This document shows, piece after piece, positions 14,496 to 21,913 of a DNA stretch of 32,258 nt. The notes under the pieces were generated by a model. The model was not told the DNA's origin. It saw nothing but the letters and a program-made list of their open reading frames with translations, and did not search any database. Both the position numbers and the translations under genes were made by a program. Location of the stretch: positions 1-32,258 of the forward strand of contig WJJJ01000009.1 of the NCBI GenBank assembly GCA_014729775.1. The letters are read 5' to 3'. Origin of the DNA: Candidatus Omnitrophota bacterium (GTDB lineage: Bacteria; Omnitrophota; Gorgyraeia; Duberdicusellales; 4484-171). How positions within the stretch are numbered: the stretch's first letter is position 1; each line of letters opens with the position of its first letter.

Positions 14496-15944
14496 ATGGC
14501 AAAAGACGTAAAAGCATTTTTAAAGACACGGAGGAAAACAATCCCTTACCGGCCGGTATGTGAGCGGATCAAAGATTACAAAGAAGTCGTGACGCCGCCG
14601 GCGCCCGAACATACCGAAGAACAGGTCGCGCGTTGCATGGATTGCGGGACTCCGTTTTGTCACTGGGCGTGTCCCATCGGCAATTATATTCCCGAATGGA
14701 ATGATCTGGTGATGAACGGGCAGTGGGAAGAAGCGTTTCGTTTGCTGGACGCGACCAACAATCTGCCGGAGATCACCGGTCGGGTATGTCCGGCGCTGTG
14801 CGAATTTTCCTGCGTGCTGGGTATTACCGACGATCCGGTCACGATCCGTGAAAACGAACTGGCGATTATCGAGGAAGGCTTTCAAAAGGGGTATCTGAAG
14901 CCGAGACCGCCGCAGCGGCGTACCGGGAAAACAGTCGCGGTAATTGGATCGGGCCCGGCAGGATTCGCGGCTGCGGCCCAGCTCAACCGCGCCGGACACA
15001 GAGTGACGGTGTTCGAAAAGGATCCCGCTCCGGGAGGGATTATGCGTTACGGGATTCCCGATTTCAAATTGGAAAAAGGCGTGCTCGACCGGCGTATCGA
15101 TATTCTGCGCCGGGAGGGGATCGAATTCCGTACCGGTACCGAGATAGGGAAAGATATTTCTTCGCCGCAGTTGCGCCGGCAGTACGACGCCGTAGTGGTG
15201 ACGATTGGCTCCCGGGTGCCGCGGGATCTGTCGATTGAAGGACGTCGTCTCAGAGGGATTCATTTCGCCATGGATTATCTCATCCAGAACAACCGCCGCC
15301 TATGCGGTCTTCCCGCCGGCCCGGATGAACTGATCGAAGCCAAAGAGAAACAGGTGGTGGTCGTAGGAGGAGGAGATACCGGTTCCGACTGTGTCGGGAC
15401 TGCCAACCGTCAGGGCGCGGCGTGCGTGGTGCAGATCGAGTTGATGCCGCGGCCGCCGGAATGCCGCAGTGACGCCGATCCCTGGCCTCGTTATCCGTTG
15501 TTGTTGAAAACCTCCTCTTCCCACGAAGAAGGCGCCCAGCGGATGTGGTCGATACTCACCAAAAGATTTTTGGGAGAAAACGGGGCCGTGAAGGCACTTC
15601 AATGTGTACAGGTGGAATTTGCGCATGATGAGCAGAAAGGGTGTCCCGTGATGAGGGAAGTGCCTGATTCAGAATTTGAAATTCCCGCCGACCTGGTCAT
15701 TTTGGCGGTCGGATTTCTTTCTCCCGAAGCGCGGGGGCCGATCAGCGAACTGGGATTGGAGGTGGACCGCCGCGGCAATATCCAGACCGACGACCGGCAC
15801 CGGACTTCCGTCGAGGGAGTATTCGCCGCCGGCGATGCCCGGCGCGGGCAGTCGCTTATCGTCTGGGCGATCGCCGAAGGCCGCGCCGCCGCCCGCCATG
15901 TCGACGAATACCTGATGGGCTCTTCCGATCTTCCGGCAATTTGA
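14496..15944 (+). CDS. gltD: Glutamate synthase (GOGAT), small subunit
   Basis: 482 residues, normal length. It passes electrons from NAD(P)H through FAD and Fe-S centres to the large subunit. The N-terminal cluster-binding cysteines are at 47, 50, 55, 59 (CMDCGTPFCHWAC) and 98, 102, 106 (CPALCEFSC). FAD-binding GSGPAGFAAA is at 151-160, GGIMRYGIPDFKLEK around 178-192, the NADPH motif VVVGGGDTGSDC around 289-300 and the closing GDARRGQSLIVWAIAEGR at about 450-467. With gltB and the two glutamine synthetases it completes the GS-GOGAT cycle. ATG with a weak GCGGGAAG upstream. It ends the operon; a heptad-repeat stretch follows. Confidence 0.96.
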   Translation: MAKDVKAFLKTRRKTIPYRPVCERIKDYKEVVTPPAPEHTEEQVARCMDCGTPFCHWACPIGNYIPEWNDLVMNGQWEEAFRLLDATNNLPEITGRVCPALCEFSCVLGITDDPVTIRENELAIIEEGFQKGYLKPRPPQRRTGKTVAVIGSGPAGFAAAAQLNRAGHRVTVFEKDPAPGGIMRYGIPDFKLEKGVLDRRIDILRREGIEFRTGTEIGKDISSPQLRRQYDAVVVTIGSRVPRDLSIEGRRLRGIHFAMDYLIQNNRRLCGLPAGPDELIEAKEKQVVVVGGGDTGSDCVGTANRQGAACVVQIELMPRPPECRSDADPWPRYPLLLKTSSSHEEGAQRMWSILTKRFLGENGAVKALQCVQVEFAHDEQKGCPVMREVPDSEFEIPADLVILAVGFLSPEARGPISELGLEVDRRGNIQTDDRHRTSVEGVFAAGDARRGQSLIVWAIAEGRAAARHVDEYLMGSSDLPAI

Positions 15945-15954
15945 AAAGAGTAGT

Positions 15955-16053
15955 CAGAAGTAAGACTTAAGAAATAAGAAAGAGGAATACTCTATAAAAG
16001 TAAAAATATAATTCTTTCTTACAACTGACTTCTTGATCCTTATTCCTTATTCA
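15955..16053. repeat. Heptanucleotide repeat array 3, with inverted tail
   Basis: AGAAGTAAG-ACTTAAG-AAATAAG-AAAGAGG on the left (TAAG spaced by 7), and the complementary CTTATTC-CTTATTC on the right (about 16037-16050), with TTTCTTAC between. The two ends are roughly inverted, so the transcript could fold back. It fills the gap between gltD and the YaeQ-like gene. Confidence 0.65.
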
Positions 16054-16054
16054 G

Positions 16055-16534
16055 ATGTCCGATCTCTGGATCGCTCGCAAATACAGTTTCCGTATTCACG
16101 GCAGACGCGTGCCGTTACGCAAACAGCCCAACGAACGCCAGCGGCATGTCCTGCTTAAGGCGTGCGTGTATTCGTTATACCTGCCCGAATATCCCGATCT
16201 GCAGATCGAACGAAAGATCGGGGCCAAATACAAACCCGATCTCGTTCAGCTCGACGCTGACGGCCGGCCGCGGTTTTGGGCCGAGTGCGCCAAAGTATCG
16301 CCGCGCAAGGCCGTGCATATCGGGAAAAGATATCGGACGACCCGCATTGTATACGCGCATCTGGAATCTCAGCTTGAATCCTTAAAAAAGCACCTTCGCA
16401 CTCAATTGGCCGGAGTGTCCCGTTCGGCCCCAATCGAATTCCTGGAATTTCCCGAGCCGCTGTCCCGCTTTATCGCCGAAGACGGCACCGTCACGGTGAC
16501 GTTCGGCGATTGCCGGCGCAGTGAGCTGCAATGA
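16055..16534 (+). CDS. YaeQ-like PD-(D/E)XK-fold protein
   Basis: 159 residues. A YaeQ-type core: PNERQRHVLLKACVYSLYLPEY (25-46) followed by a nuclease-like motif, Pro61-Asp62 in KYKPDLVQLD and Glu77-x-x-Lys80 in FWAECAKVSPRK, then the strand TRIVYAHLES. Those Asp, Glu and Lys residues are the PD-(D/E)XK metal-binding set, so an active nuclease is possible; characterised YaeQ proteins have been linked to transcription elongation but no firm activity is known. ATG directly after CTTATTCAG, with no good ribosome site, because the repeat array abuts it. It ends 246 bases before the next plausible gene. Confidence 0.6.
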   Translation: MSDLWIARKYSFRIHGRRVPLRKQPNERQRHVLLKACVYSLYLPEYPDLQIERKIGAKYKPDLVQLDADGRPRFWAECAKVSPRKAVHIGKRYRTTRIVYAHLESQLESLKKHLRTQLAGVSRSAPIEFLEFPEPLSRFIAEDGTVTVTFGDCRRSELQ

Positions 16535-16584
16535 CTGCCCGCCGTTTTTTTGACGGCATATTTCTCGGCCATAGTTGCTCCAAA

Positions 16585-16665
16585 CAGCAGATCAGCATAT
16601 CAGCCCTTCCGCCCCCTTTCTCCCCTCTTACTACTTATCTCTCTCCTTCCCCTCCAAAATCAAGC
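16585..16665 (-). repeat. Heptanucleotide repeat array 4 (reverse orientation)
   Basis: CTCTTACTACTTATCTCTCTCCTT is the complement of the RRNTAAG array, preceded by CAGATCAGCATATCAG, the complement of the CTGATATGC words that end array 2. The composite element is therefore the same as at 7085-7230 but inverted, which shows that the whole module, not just the 7-mer, is dispersed. A 67-codon frame over it (16531-16734) is not considered a gene. Confidence 0.7.
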
Positions 16666-16780
16666 ACCGTGGACCCAGAACATCCCGCACTGCTTTTTGT
16701 AAACGGTTACGTAAATCTCCGGATAACCTGTTGAATCGGCTTTGCCGCGGTGAGAAGATAAGAGTGAAAGGAGGTGGGGA

Positions 16781-16978
16781 ATGAAGAAAAAAAGGAAGGA
16801 CGTGGTGAGAATTTTTCAGGTCGTGAGTTTAGGGGACGACTTGTTCGCGGAGCAGATCAAAGACGTATTGAGCAGGGAGATTACGTCGGATCCCCGCAAA
16901 CCAGAGGCATACTTTTCGGTAACTGACTGGACCGAAGAAAAGGAAGTTAAGTGCCGGCAAATTACCCTTCCGTCGTAG
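16781..16978 (+). CDS. Small protein of unknown function
   Basis: 65 residues, unrecognised: MKKKRKDVVRIFQVVSLGDD, then LFAEQIKDVLSREITSD and a C-terminal half rich in Glu, Lys and Thr. The support for a gene is the excellent ribosome binding site (AAAGGAGGTGGGGA then ATG) and the hairpin shortly after the stop. The central LGDDLFAEQIKDVLSREI looks like a helix and reads like the start of an anti-sigma or STAS-type helix, but this is too short to name. It is isolated: upstream is a repeat array, downstream two GC-rich hairpins. Confidence 0.6.
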   Translation: MKKKRKDVVRIFQVVSLGDDLFAEQIKDVLSREITSDPRKPEAYFSVTDWTEEKEVKCRQITLPS

Positions 16979-16991
16979 ATCGTGGCGCCGC

Positions 16992-17022
16992 CCGCACCCG
17001 GCCGGAGATGCGCCGGGTGCGG
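16992..17022 (+). terminator. GC-rich hairpin after the small gene
   Basis: CCGCACCCGG (16992-17001) and CCGGGTGCGG (17013-17022), a perfect 10-bp stem with possible extension beyond bulges, starting 14 bases after the stop. It is followed only by ATTTTG, so it is a weak intrinsic terminator. Confidence 0.55.
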
Positions 17023-17037
17023 CGCGGATTTTGATGC

Positions 17038-17081
17038 CGGGGCCGGCAAAGCGGCGTCATAATCCGGCCCCGAAGCTTTTT
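17038..17081 (+). terminator. Second GC-rich hairpin with T-run
   Basis: CGGGGCCGG (17038-17046) and CCGGCCCCG (17064-17072), 9 bp with a 17-base loop, followed after AAGC by TTTTT (17077-17081). Together with the preceding hairpin it insulates the coiled-coil gene from upstream transcription. Confidence 0.5.
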
Positions 17082-17157
17082 GTTGCAAAACCAGCCAAAG
17101 AAGATACAATACCCTATGCGCGGTCCCGCGTAAATCTACGAACAGAGGTGAATACCC

Positions 17158-17823
17158 ATGGGTGTTTTTCTGGGGAGCCTGATGGTTCTCGGCGTGCTGC
17201 TGGTGATATGGGGATATCTCCTGCCCTCTTTTTCCCCGCCGCCGCCGGTTCCTGATCCGAACCGGCTTACGCTGCAGCGTTTGTCCAAACAAGTTGAGTC
17301 GCTTGAGTTCGAAACGGCAAAGACCAGCCGGATGTGCGTGCAGATGTCCGAAGAACTGCACCAGCTGAAGGAAAAGGAAACGGGTCTTTTGGAGCAGGTG
17401 CTCAAGCAGGAATGGGATCATGCCCAGGAAGTGATTGACCGCATCAGCCGTGAAACCGAGAAGCTACTCGCTGAATACAAGAAAGCGTTTTTTCTGGAAA
17501 AAGAAAACGCCAAACTGCTGGAGCATTTACAATCGGTCTCGGCGCAAGCGGACGGGTTGCGGACGCAGAGCGAGCGGCAGCAGAAGCTTATTGTCCGTTT
17601 GCGGGAACGGGATAAGTCTTTACGGGCACGCCTGGCGAAATTCATCGAATACCGGGAAAAGACCGGTCACCAGCTGAAAACGCTTGCCCAAAAGGAACAA
17701 AAGTTAAAAGGCAAACTCCAGGTAAAGGATACGCTGTCGAGTGAAACCGATACGGAAGTGGAGCGACTGCGCGAAGAAAATGAAAGATTACGCGATGAAT
17801 TGATGTATGAACGCAACAATTGA
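17158..17823 (+). CDS. Membrane-anchored coiled-coil protein
   Basis: 221 residues. One N-terminal membrane segment (residues 4-24, FLGSLMVLGVLLVIWGYLLP), a proline-rich spacer (SPPPPVPDP, 27-35), then about 180 residues of nearly unbroken heptad-patterned, highly charged helix (QVESLEFETAKTSRMC... to ERLREENERLRDEL). This is a bitopic protein with a long coiled coil, a layout seen in envelope scaffolds and cell-division helpers; no family can be named. ATG with a moderate AACAGAGGTG upstream. Downstream, a separate promoter begins 6 bases after the stop. Confidence 0.75.
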   Translation: MGVFLGSLMVLGVLLVIWGYLLPSFSPPPPVPDPNRLTLQRLSKQVESLEFETAKTSRMCVQMSEELHQLKEKETGLLEQVLKQEWDHAQEVIDRISRETEKLLAEYKKAFFLEKENAKLLEHLQSVSAQADGLRTQSERQQKLIVRLRERDKSLRARLAKFIEYREKTGHQLKTLAQKEQKLKGKLQVKDTLSSETDTEVERLREENERLRDELMYERNN

Positions 17824-17829
17824 GATGAT

Positions 17830-17858
17830 TTGACAAGCACGGGAAAAGTGAGTATACT
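17830..17858 (+). promoter_or_regulatory. Sigma-70 promoter for the FKBP gene
   Basis: TTGACA (17830-17835), 17 bases, TATACT (17853-17858): near consensus. Transcription should start near 17865, leaving a leader of about 70 bases that contains a complete terminator. Confidence 0.8.
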
Positions 17859-17882
17859 AACAATGCGAAAAGAAAGGGTGAT

Positions 17883-17920
17883 ACCGCAAGTATTTCTCTG
17901 AATACTTGCGGTTTTTTTTT
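17883..17920 (+). terminator. Terminator inside the FKBP leader (possible attenuator)
   Basis: ACCGCAAGTATT (17883-17894), loop TCTCTG, AATACTTGCGGT (17901-17912): a perfect 12-bp stem followed by nine T. It lies between the promoter and the ribosome site AAGGAGG (17924-17930). Upstream, TGCG (17864-17867) could pair with CGCA (17885-17888) and compete with the stem. Confidence 0.85.
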
Positions 17921-17934
17921 GAGAAGGAGGACCT

Positions 17935-18444
17935 ATGAAATTCAAAAAAATCGCGGTACAGGCGATTATCGGTATGGTATGCATAGGATCAGGAATGAGC
18001 GCGAATGCGAAAGGAGAATCCGACATGGTAGCAGAAGGGAAAAAGGTGAAGTTTAATTACACGCTGACTGTTGAAGGTAAAGTAGTGGATACTTCCGAAG
18101 GCCGTGAGCCGTTGGAATACGTGCACGGAGAAGGACAGATCATTCCCGGGTTAGCCGAAGGGATGCAGGGAATGGAACCGGGTGAGTCCAAGAAGATCGA
18201 GGTCGCGCCTGATCAGGGGTACGGACAGGTCCGCGAGGATGCCTATCGGGAAGTACAGAAGAATACCCTGCCTGAGGGACTTGAACCGAAAGCAGGAATG
18301 ATGCTGCAGGCGCAGGGACCCCAGGGACAGGTGGTTCCGGTTACGGTAGAGGAAGTCAAAGACGAGACCGTAAAACTGAACTTTAACCATCCGTTGGCAG
18401 GAAAAACACTGCACTTTGACGTGAGTGTAGTTTCCGTCGAATAG
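17935..18444 (+). CDS. Secreted FKBP-type peptidyl-prolyl isomerase (SlyD-like)
   Basis: 169 residues. The signal peptide is residues 1-25 (FKKIAVQAIIGMVCIGSGMSANA). The mature part is an FKBP domain with SlyD-like insert-in-flap: KVKFNYTLTVEGKVVDTSEGREPLEYVHGEGQIIPGLAEGMQGMEPGESKKIEVAPDQGYG, the IF insert (residues ~95-150), and ending LNFNHPLAGKTLHFDVSVVSVE. It isomerises X-Pro bonds and assists folding; the signal peptide puts it in the periplasm, unlike cytoplasmic SlyD, and the His-rich metal tail of SlyD is absent. It sits behind its own promoter and an in-leader terminator, and is followed by a 14-bp-stem hairpin. Confidence 0.9.
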   Translation: MKFKKIAVQAIIGMVCIGSGMSANAKGESDMVAEGKKVKFNYTLTVEGKVVDTSEGREPLEYVHGEGQIIPGLAEGMQGMEPGESKKIEVAPDQGYGQVREDAYREVQKNTLPEGLEPKAGMMLQAQGPQGQVVPVTVEEVKDETVKLNFNHPLAGKTLHFDVSVVSVE

Positions 18445-18453
18445 TACACACTC

Positions 18454-18487
18454 CCGGCCTGTCTTCGCATCTCCGAAGACAGGCCGG
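18454..18487 (+). terminator. Terminator after the FKBP gene
   Basis: CCGGCCTGTCTTCG (18454-18467), loop CATCTC, CGAAGACAGGCCGG (18474-18487): a 14-bp perfect stem starting 10 bases after the stop. The tail CCGCTTTCTT is T-poor, but the hairpin is very stable. Confidence 0.75.
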
Positions 18488-18565
18488 CCGCTTTCTTAAA
18501 TCTTTTCTTCTCTCCTTTGTATGTTATAATAAATTTGCTTGTTTTCTATATTACGGGGAATTAAT

Positions 18566-19267
18566 ATGCCTGATTCTGCGCCGAAGGATAAAAAATACCT
18601 GAATACGCTGAAACAGATCAGCAAGGCGATTACCTCCGAGCTGTATCTCGAGGATATTCTCAAGCTGGTGGTCAGTCTGACGGCCAACGTGATGAAAGCG
18701 AAGATCTGCGCGTTGTGGTTGTTGGACGAAGCGACCCAGGAATTGAAAATCCGGGCTACCCAGGCCATGAGCAGCGAGTATCTCAAGGAACGCTCGATCA
18801 AAGTGGGAGAGGGCGTGGTCGGTCTGGTGGCCAAGGAGCAAACACCTCTGGTAATCCTCGACGTATCGAAAGATTCGCGCTATAAAGAAAAGACGCTCGC
18901 CAAAAAAGAAGGCCTGGTATCGATGATCAGTGTGCCGATGTTCGTCAAAGACAAAGTGATCGGCGTTATCAATTGCTACACGACCGCCAAGTATAAGTTT
19001 ACCAGAAGCGATATCGATCTTTTAAGTACCGTGGCCAACCAGGCGGCAGTGGCAATCGAAAACACCGAACTGATGGTGAAGACCCGGGTCATTCAGGAAG
19101 AGCTGGCTACACGGAAAAAAGTTGAACGGGCCAAGGGGATTCTGATGCGTCAGCGCGGACTGAGCGAAGACGAAGCGTTTACGCTTATCCGCAAATCCAG
19201 TATGCACAAACGTCTTCCCATGAAAGAGATCGCCGAGGCGATTATCATTTCGTATGAAATCAAATAG
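18566..19267 (+). CDS. GAF-ANTAR transcription antiterminator
   Basis: 233 residues. A GAF sensor domain spans about 22-168 (EDILKLVVSLTANVMKAKICALWLLDE, IKVGEGVVGLVAKEQTPLVILDV, LVSMISVPMFVKDKVIGVINCYT, LLSTVANQAAVAIENTELM). An ANTAR RNA-binding domain spans 177-230 (QEELATRKKVERAKGILMRQRGLSEDEAFTLIRKSSMHKRLPMKEIAEAII), with the conserved VERAKGILM and Ala/Ser positions. ANTAR proteins bind paired hexaloop hairpins and prevent terminator formation, often at nitrogen genes. Matching hairpins precede glnA2 and glnK1 in this window, so those are its likely targets. The GAF ligand is unknown. ATG 18566 is preferred over an upstream TTG/ATT frame extension; GGGGAA is a modest ribosome site. Confidence 0.9.
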   Translation: MPDSAPKDKKYLNTLKQISKAITSELYLEDILKLVVSLTANVMKAKICALWLLDEATQELKIRATQAMSSEYLKERSIKVGEGVVGLVAKEQTPLVILDVSKDSRYKEKTLAKKEGLVSMISVPMFVKDKVIGVINCYTTAKYKFTRSDIDLLSTVANQAAVAIENTELMVKTRVIQEELATRKKVERAKGILMRQRGLSEDEAFTLIRKSSMHKRLPMKEIAEAIIISYEIK

Positions 19268-19330
19268 AGAAGAAGTAAGGGGTAAGAGATAGGTAGTAAG
19301 AGGTAAGAGATAAGGGGGAAGAGAGAGGGA
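19268..19330 (+). repeat. Heptanucleotide repeat array 5
   Basis: TAAG or TAGG at 19276, 19283, 19290, 19297, 19304 and 19311, an exact period of 7, starting right after the stop of the ANTAR gene and dissolving into GGGGAAGAGAGAGGGAGAG. Downstream, 19347-19360 holds a small hairpin CACGT-CCAT-ACGTG before greA. Confidence 0.85.
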
Positions 19331-19413
19331 GAGATCCCTTATCGCAATACACGTCCATACGTGCTGACGGCCCTGTGATCTTTCAGTACACCAAGAAGAT
19401 TTGAGGAGGAACG

Positions 19414-19884
19414 ATGCAACGGGTATACTTGACACAAGAAGGGTACGAAAAGATGGTCAATGAGCTGGAATATTGCAAAAATACCAAGCGGCGCGAGATC
19501 GCCAAAGCGCTGGAACATGCCCGTCAGCTCGGCGACTTACGGGAGAACGCCGAGTACGATTCCGCCAAGAACGCCCAGGCGCAGAATGAAGGGAAAATCG
19601 CGGAGCTGGAGGATAAGCTGAGCCGGGTGGAAATCGTTGACGAATCCAAGATCTCAACGGATAAAGTCTATATCGGGGCGAAAGCAAAAGTACTTGATCT
19701 GGACACCGGCCAGGAAGATCTTTATACGTTGGTCGGACCGGATGAGGCCAACGCGGTCGAAGGGCTTATTTCCACGACCTCGCCGGTGGGGAAAGGACTT
19801 CTGGGGCACGGCGTCGGCGAAGAAGTGGAAATTGAAGTGCCGGCAGGAACTCTCCGGTACCGGATTCTCGATATTTCCCGATGA
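19414..19884 (+). CDS. greA: Transcription elongation factor GreA
   Basis: 156 residues, usual length. The N-terminal coiled coil (QRVYLTQEGYEKMVNELEYCKNTKRREIAKALEHARQLGDLRENAEYDSAKNAQAQNEGKIAELEDKLSR) has the acidic DLRENAEYD tip that enters the RNA polymerase secondary channel and stimulates transcript cleavage. The C-terminal FKBP-like domain follows, ending GLLGHGVGEEVEIEVPAGTLRYRILDISR. ATG with GAGGAGGAACG. The stop TGA (19882-19884) is one base from the ATG of the lipoprotein gene, so they are probably co-translated. Confidence 0.97.
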   Translation: MQRVYLTQEGYEKMVNELEYCKNTKRREIAKALEHARQLGDLRENAEYDSAKNAQAQNEGKIAELEDKLSRVEIVDESKISTDKVYIGAKAKVLDLDTGQEDLYTLVGPDEANAVEGLISTTSPVGKGLLGHGVGEEVEIEVPAGTLRYRILDISR

Positions 19885-19885
19885 A

Positions 19886-20302
19886 ATGAGCTGGCGGCGG
19901 TTCGTTCTTCTTTTCGTGGGTAGCGTGATCCTCAGCGGGTGTACGGTGATTGAGCGCATGGATCAACTGCTCACCTTGAAACGCGTCGCCGACAGTCAAA
20001 AAAAGATTCACCGGTATTTGAAACGGCAGGAACGGTATTTTGACCGGATCGTCCGGGACGTCCGCCGGGGCGCGCTTGAAACGGGTGTGTCCAGGGAGGA
20101 GATTACCGGGCGTTACGGAGAACCGGTGCTGCGTGATGACTCCGACGATCCCGCGGTCAGCGAGATCCTTTTGTATCGTCATCCTACCGAATATTTTGCT
20201 TCCGCCCGTGTCTATCTTTCGTTCGATCAAAGCGGTACGTTAGCGGAAATAGAATATCGCGAAGCGCCGGCTTCTGCGCAAAAAGAACGCATTCAAGAAT
20301 GA
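19886..20302 (+). CDS. Small lipoprotein, unknown function
   Basis: 138 residues. Type II signal peptide: MSWRRFVLLFVGSVILSGC with lipobox LSGC and lipidated Cys19. The rest begins with a helical, basic segment (LLTLKRVADSQKKIHRYLKRQERYFDRIVRDVRRG), then EEITGRYGEPVLRDDSDDPAVSEILLYRH, which resembles the SmpA/BamE-like 'GxPxxxxxD...W.Y' lipoprotein fold, and ends in AEIEYREAP. A BamE/OmlA-like envelope role is possible but not certain. It overlaps greA's end by one-base spacing and the next gene by 4 bases (ATGA at 20299-20302). Confidence 0.75.
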   Translation: MSWRRFVLLFVGSVILSGCTVIERMDQLLTLKRVADSQKKIHRYLKRQERYFDRIVRDVRRGALETGVSREEITGRYGEPVLRDDSDDPAVSEILLYRHPTEYFASARVYLSFDQSGTLAEIEYREAPASAQKERIQE

Positions 20303-20997
20303 AAAAACATTTTTTATCTTCGTACACGCTCTCGATTTACCGCGAATGTCCCCGGTGCTTCTGGCATCATGTGCGAAAAGGAAAGACTTTCCAGCGTCCC
20401 GAGCCGCCGATTTCCACTCTGCCGAGAGGAATGGACGCCTTGATCAAAGAGTATTTTGACCAGTACCGCCGTGCGCATACACTGCCCCCGGAACTGATGT
20501 CCGTTTCTTCCGGCAGGCTCGTGGAACAGCAGCGGATGGATGCCTGGCGTTCATGGAAAACGGGCCTGCAATATTGCCGGTCCGACGGCCACCGGCTGAT
20601 CGGCGCGCTTGATGAGTGTTTGATCGAAGACGGCCGTTATGTGCCGGTCGATTACAAAACACGCGGGTTTGCGCTCCGCGATAATTCAGCTTCCTATTAC
20701 GTGTTTCAGATGAGCTGTTACCGGTTCTTGCTGGAAAAGAACGGATATCCGGCTCGCGACCACGCGATTTTAGTATTTTATATTCCTGCCCGGGTCGGTG
20801 ACGGCGGGAACGTGGAGTTTCACCGCAGGGCAGTGAGAGTGGAAACTCAGCCGGTCGATGTGACCAACGCCGTTTTCGAAGACGCCCTTTCGGTGTTATC
20901 CGGGGAACAGGCCCCGGCGCCTTCCGATTCGTGCACGTTCTGTGCCTGGGCCGCGAAAGTCGCCTCTTCGCCGGATCCGCAAATGAAACTTTTCTGA
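20299..20997 (+). CDS. Cas4/RecB-like PD-(D/E)XK nuclease with four cysteines
   Basis: 232 residues. N-terminal LSSYTLSIYRECPRCFWHH (Cys17, Cys20); the metal-binding core is IGALDECLIEDGRYVPVDYKTRG (Asp105, Asp118, Lys120); QxxxY motif at Gln137-Tyr141 (FQMSCYRFLL); and C-terminal SCTFCAW (Cys212, Cys215). This is the layout of Cas4/RecB-family nucleases, with four cysteines able to hold an Fe-S cluster, though split two and two rather than the one-plus-three of Cas4. No CRISPR array or cas gene is in the window, so a DNA-repair role is more likely. Start ATG overlaps the lipoprotein stop. The hydrolase gene starts 11 bases later. Confidence 0.75.
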   Translation: MKKHFLSSYTLSIYRECPRCFWHHVRKGKTFQRPEPPISTLPRGMDALIKEYFDQYRRAHTLPPELMSVSSGRLVEQQRMDAWRSWKTGLQYCRSDGHRLIGALDECLIEDGRYVPVDYKTRGFALRDNSASYYVFQMSCYRFLLEKNGYPARDHAILVFYIPARVGDGGNVEFHRRAVRVETQPVDVTNAVFEDALSVLSGEQAPAPSDSCTFCAWAAKVASSPDPQMKLF

Positions 20998-21008
20998 ATC
21001 GGCGCGAA

Positions 21009-21827
21009 ATGAAACAGGTTATGTGGTGGGCAATTTTCTGTGTGGGGCTCGTGATCGCGGCGTTCGGATTCGCGAAATATCTCGAACGCCGGGCCGTCTA
21101 TTTTCCCCTTGCTGAACTGCCTAATACTCCCGCGGATATGGGCCTCGCTTACGAAAACGTGTGGGTCGTGAGCGGGCAGGGATACCGGATTCACGGCTGG
21201 TTTGTCCCCGGAGAAGAGGCCCGCTGTACGGTGCTTCTTTTTCACGGGAACGGCGGAAATATCGGGCACCGGATCGAAAAAATCGCGTTCCTGCATTCGG
21301 CCGGGGCCAACGTGTACCTTATTGACTATCGTGGCTACGGCAAAAGCGAAGGGAGTCCTTCCGAAGAGGGGCTGTACCGGGACGCGTTTGCCGCCTACCG
21401 TTATTTACGCGAGACAAAACACATTCCGCCGGAGCGCATCATTCTTTACGGAGAGTCGCTGGGGGGAGCGGTGGCGGTGCATACGGCGGTTCATCGTCCG
21501 GTGGGCGGCGTGATCCTGGAAGGAACGTTTTCCAGCGGACGGGATCTCGCGCGCGAATATTATCCCTGGCTTCCTTCCGTGTTTTTTTCCCCGCTGTACG
21601 ATTCAATGAGAAAAATTACCCGCGTTGATGCCCCGTTGTTGTTTCTTCACAGCAGCGAAGACGAAATCATCCCTTACCGGTGTGCGCGCCGCCTGTTCGC
21701 CCGGGCCGGGCGACCTAAGCGGTTCGTCACCCTGCGCGGAGGTCATAATATGGTTACCGCGGTATCCGCGCAGGAATACCGCGGTGCCATAGAGAATTTT
21801 CTCGCGCGTTTCTGCGCGCAGGATTAA
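21009..21827 (+). CDS. Membrane-anchored alpha/beta hydrolase (BEM46/ABHD13-like)
   Basis: 272 residues. One N-terminal membrane segment (5-22, MWWAIFCVGLVIAAFGFA), then an alpha/beta hydrolase: oxyanion HGNGGN (79-84), nucleophile Ser150 in GESLGG, Asp218 in HSSEDEIIP and His246 in RGGHN. The opening ERRAVYFPLAELPNTPADMGLAYENVWV is typical of the BEM46/ABHD13 family, whose substrates are poorly known (esterase or acyl-protein hydrolase). The frame extends upstream into the previous gene, but the ATG at 21009 follows the preceding stop closely and starts the membrane segment. Part of the greA-to-hydrolase gene run. Confidence 0.8.
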   Translation: MKQVMWWAIFCVGLVIAAFGFAKYLERRAVYFPLAELPNTPADMGLAYENVWVVSGQGYRIHGWFVPGEEARCTVLLFHGNGGNIGHRIEKIAFLHSAGANVYLIDYRGYGKSEGSPSEEGLYRDAFAAYRYLRETKHIPPERIILYGESLGGAVAVHTAVHRPVGGVILEGTFSSGRDLAREYYPWLPSVFFSPLYDSMRKITRVDAPLLFLHSSEDEIIPYRCARRLFARAGRPKRFVTLRGGHNMVTAVSAQEYRGAIENFLARFCAQD

Positions 21828-21835
21828 GTTAAGTA

Positions 21836-21864
21836 TTGACAAGAAATTAAATATTCTATATGAT
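21836..21864 (+). promoter_or_regulatory. Sigma-70 promoter for the small membrane protein
   Basis: TTGACA (21836-21841), 17 bases, TATGAT (21859-21864), beginning 8 bases after the hydrolase stop. The AT-rich spacer (AGAAATTAAATATTCTA) adds to its strength. Confidence 0.75.
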
Positions 21865-21913
21865 AAGAGTGTTTTCCCATAGGTAAAAATCGTACCAAAA
21901 GGAGGTGGACTCA

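Noticed and set aside
16531-16734. Open frame of 67 codons overlapping the YaeQ-like stop by ATGA
   Set aside because: The overlap looks like coupling, but the frame lies across the inverted heptad array and is rich in Ser/Pro from the repeat; no family resemblance.
16690-16735. Third copy of the nitrogen promoter-like motif (GTAAACGGTTACGTAAAT... with GGATAACCTG)
   Set aside because: It has GGTTAC and, on the other strand, CAGGTTATCC and TTTAC, but the spacer is 17 rather than 14 and the second block does not match.
20299-20997. Cas4 of a CRISPR-Cas system
   Set aside because: The cysteine layout is 2+2 rather than 1+3, and neither a repeat array nor another cas gene is present.
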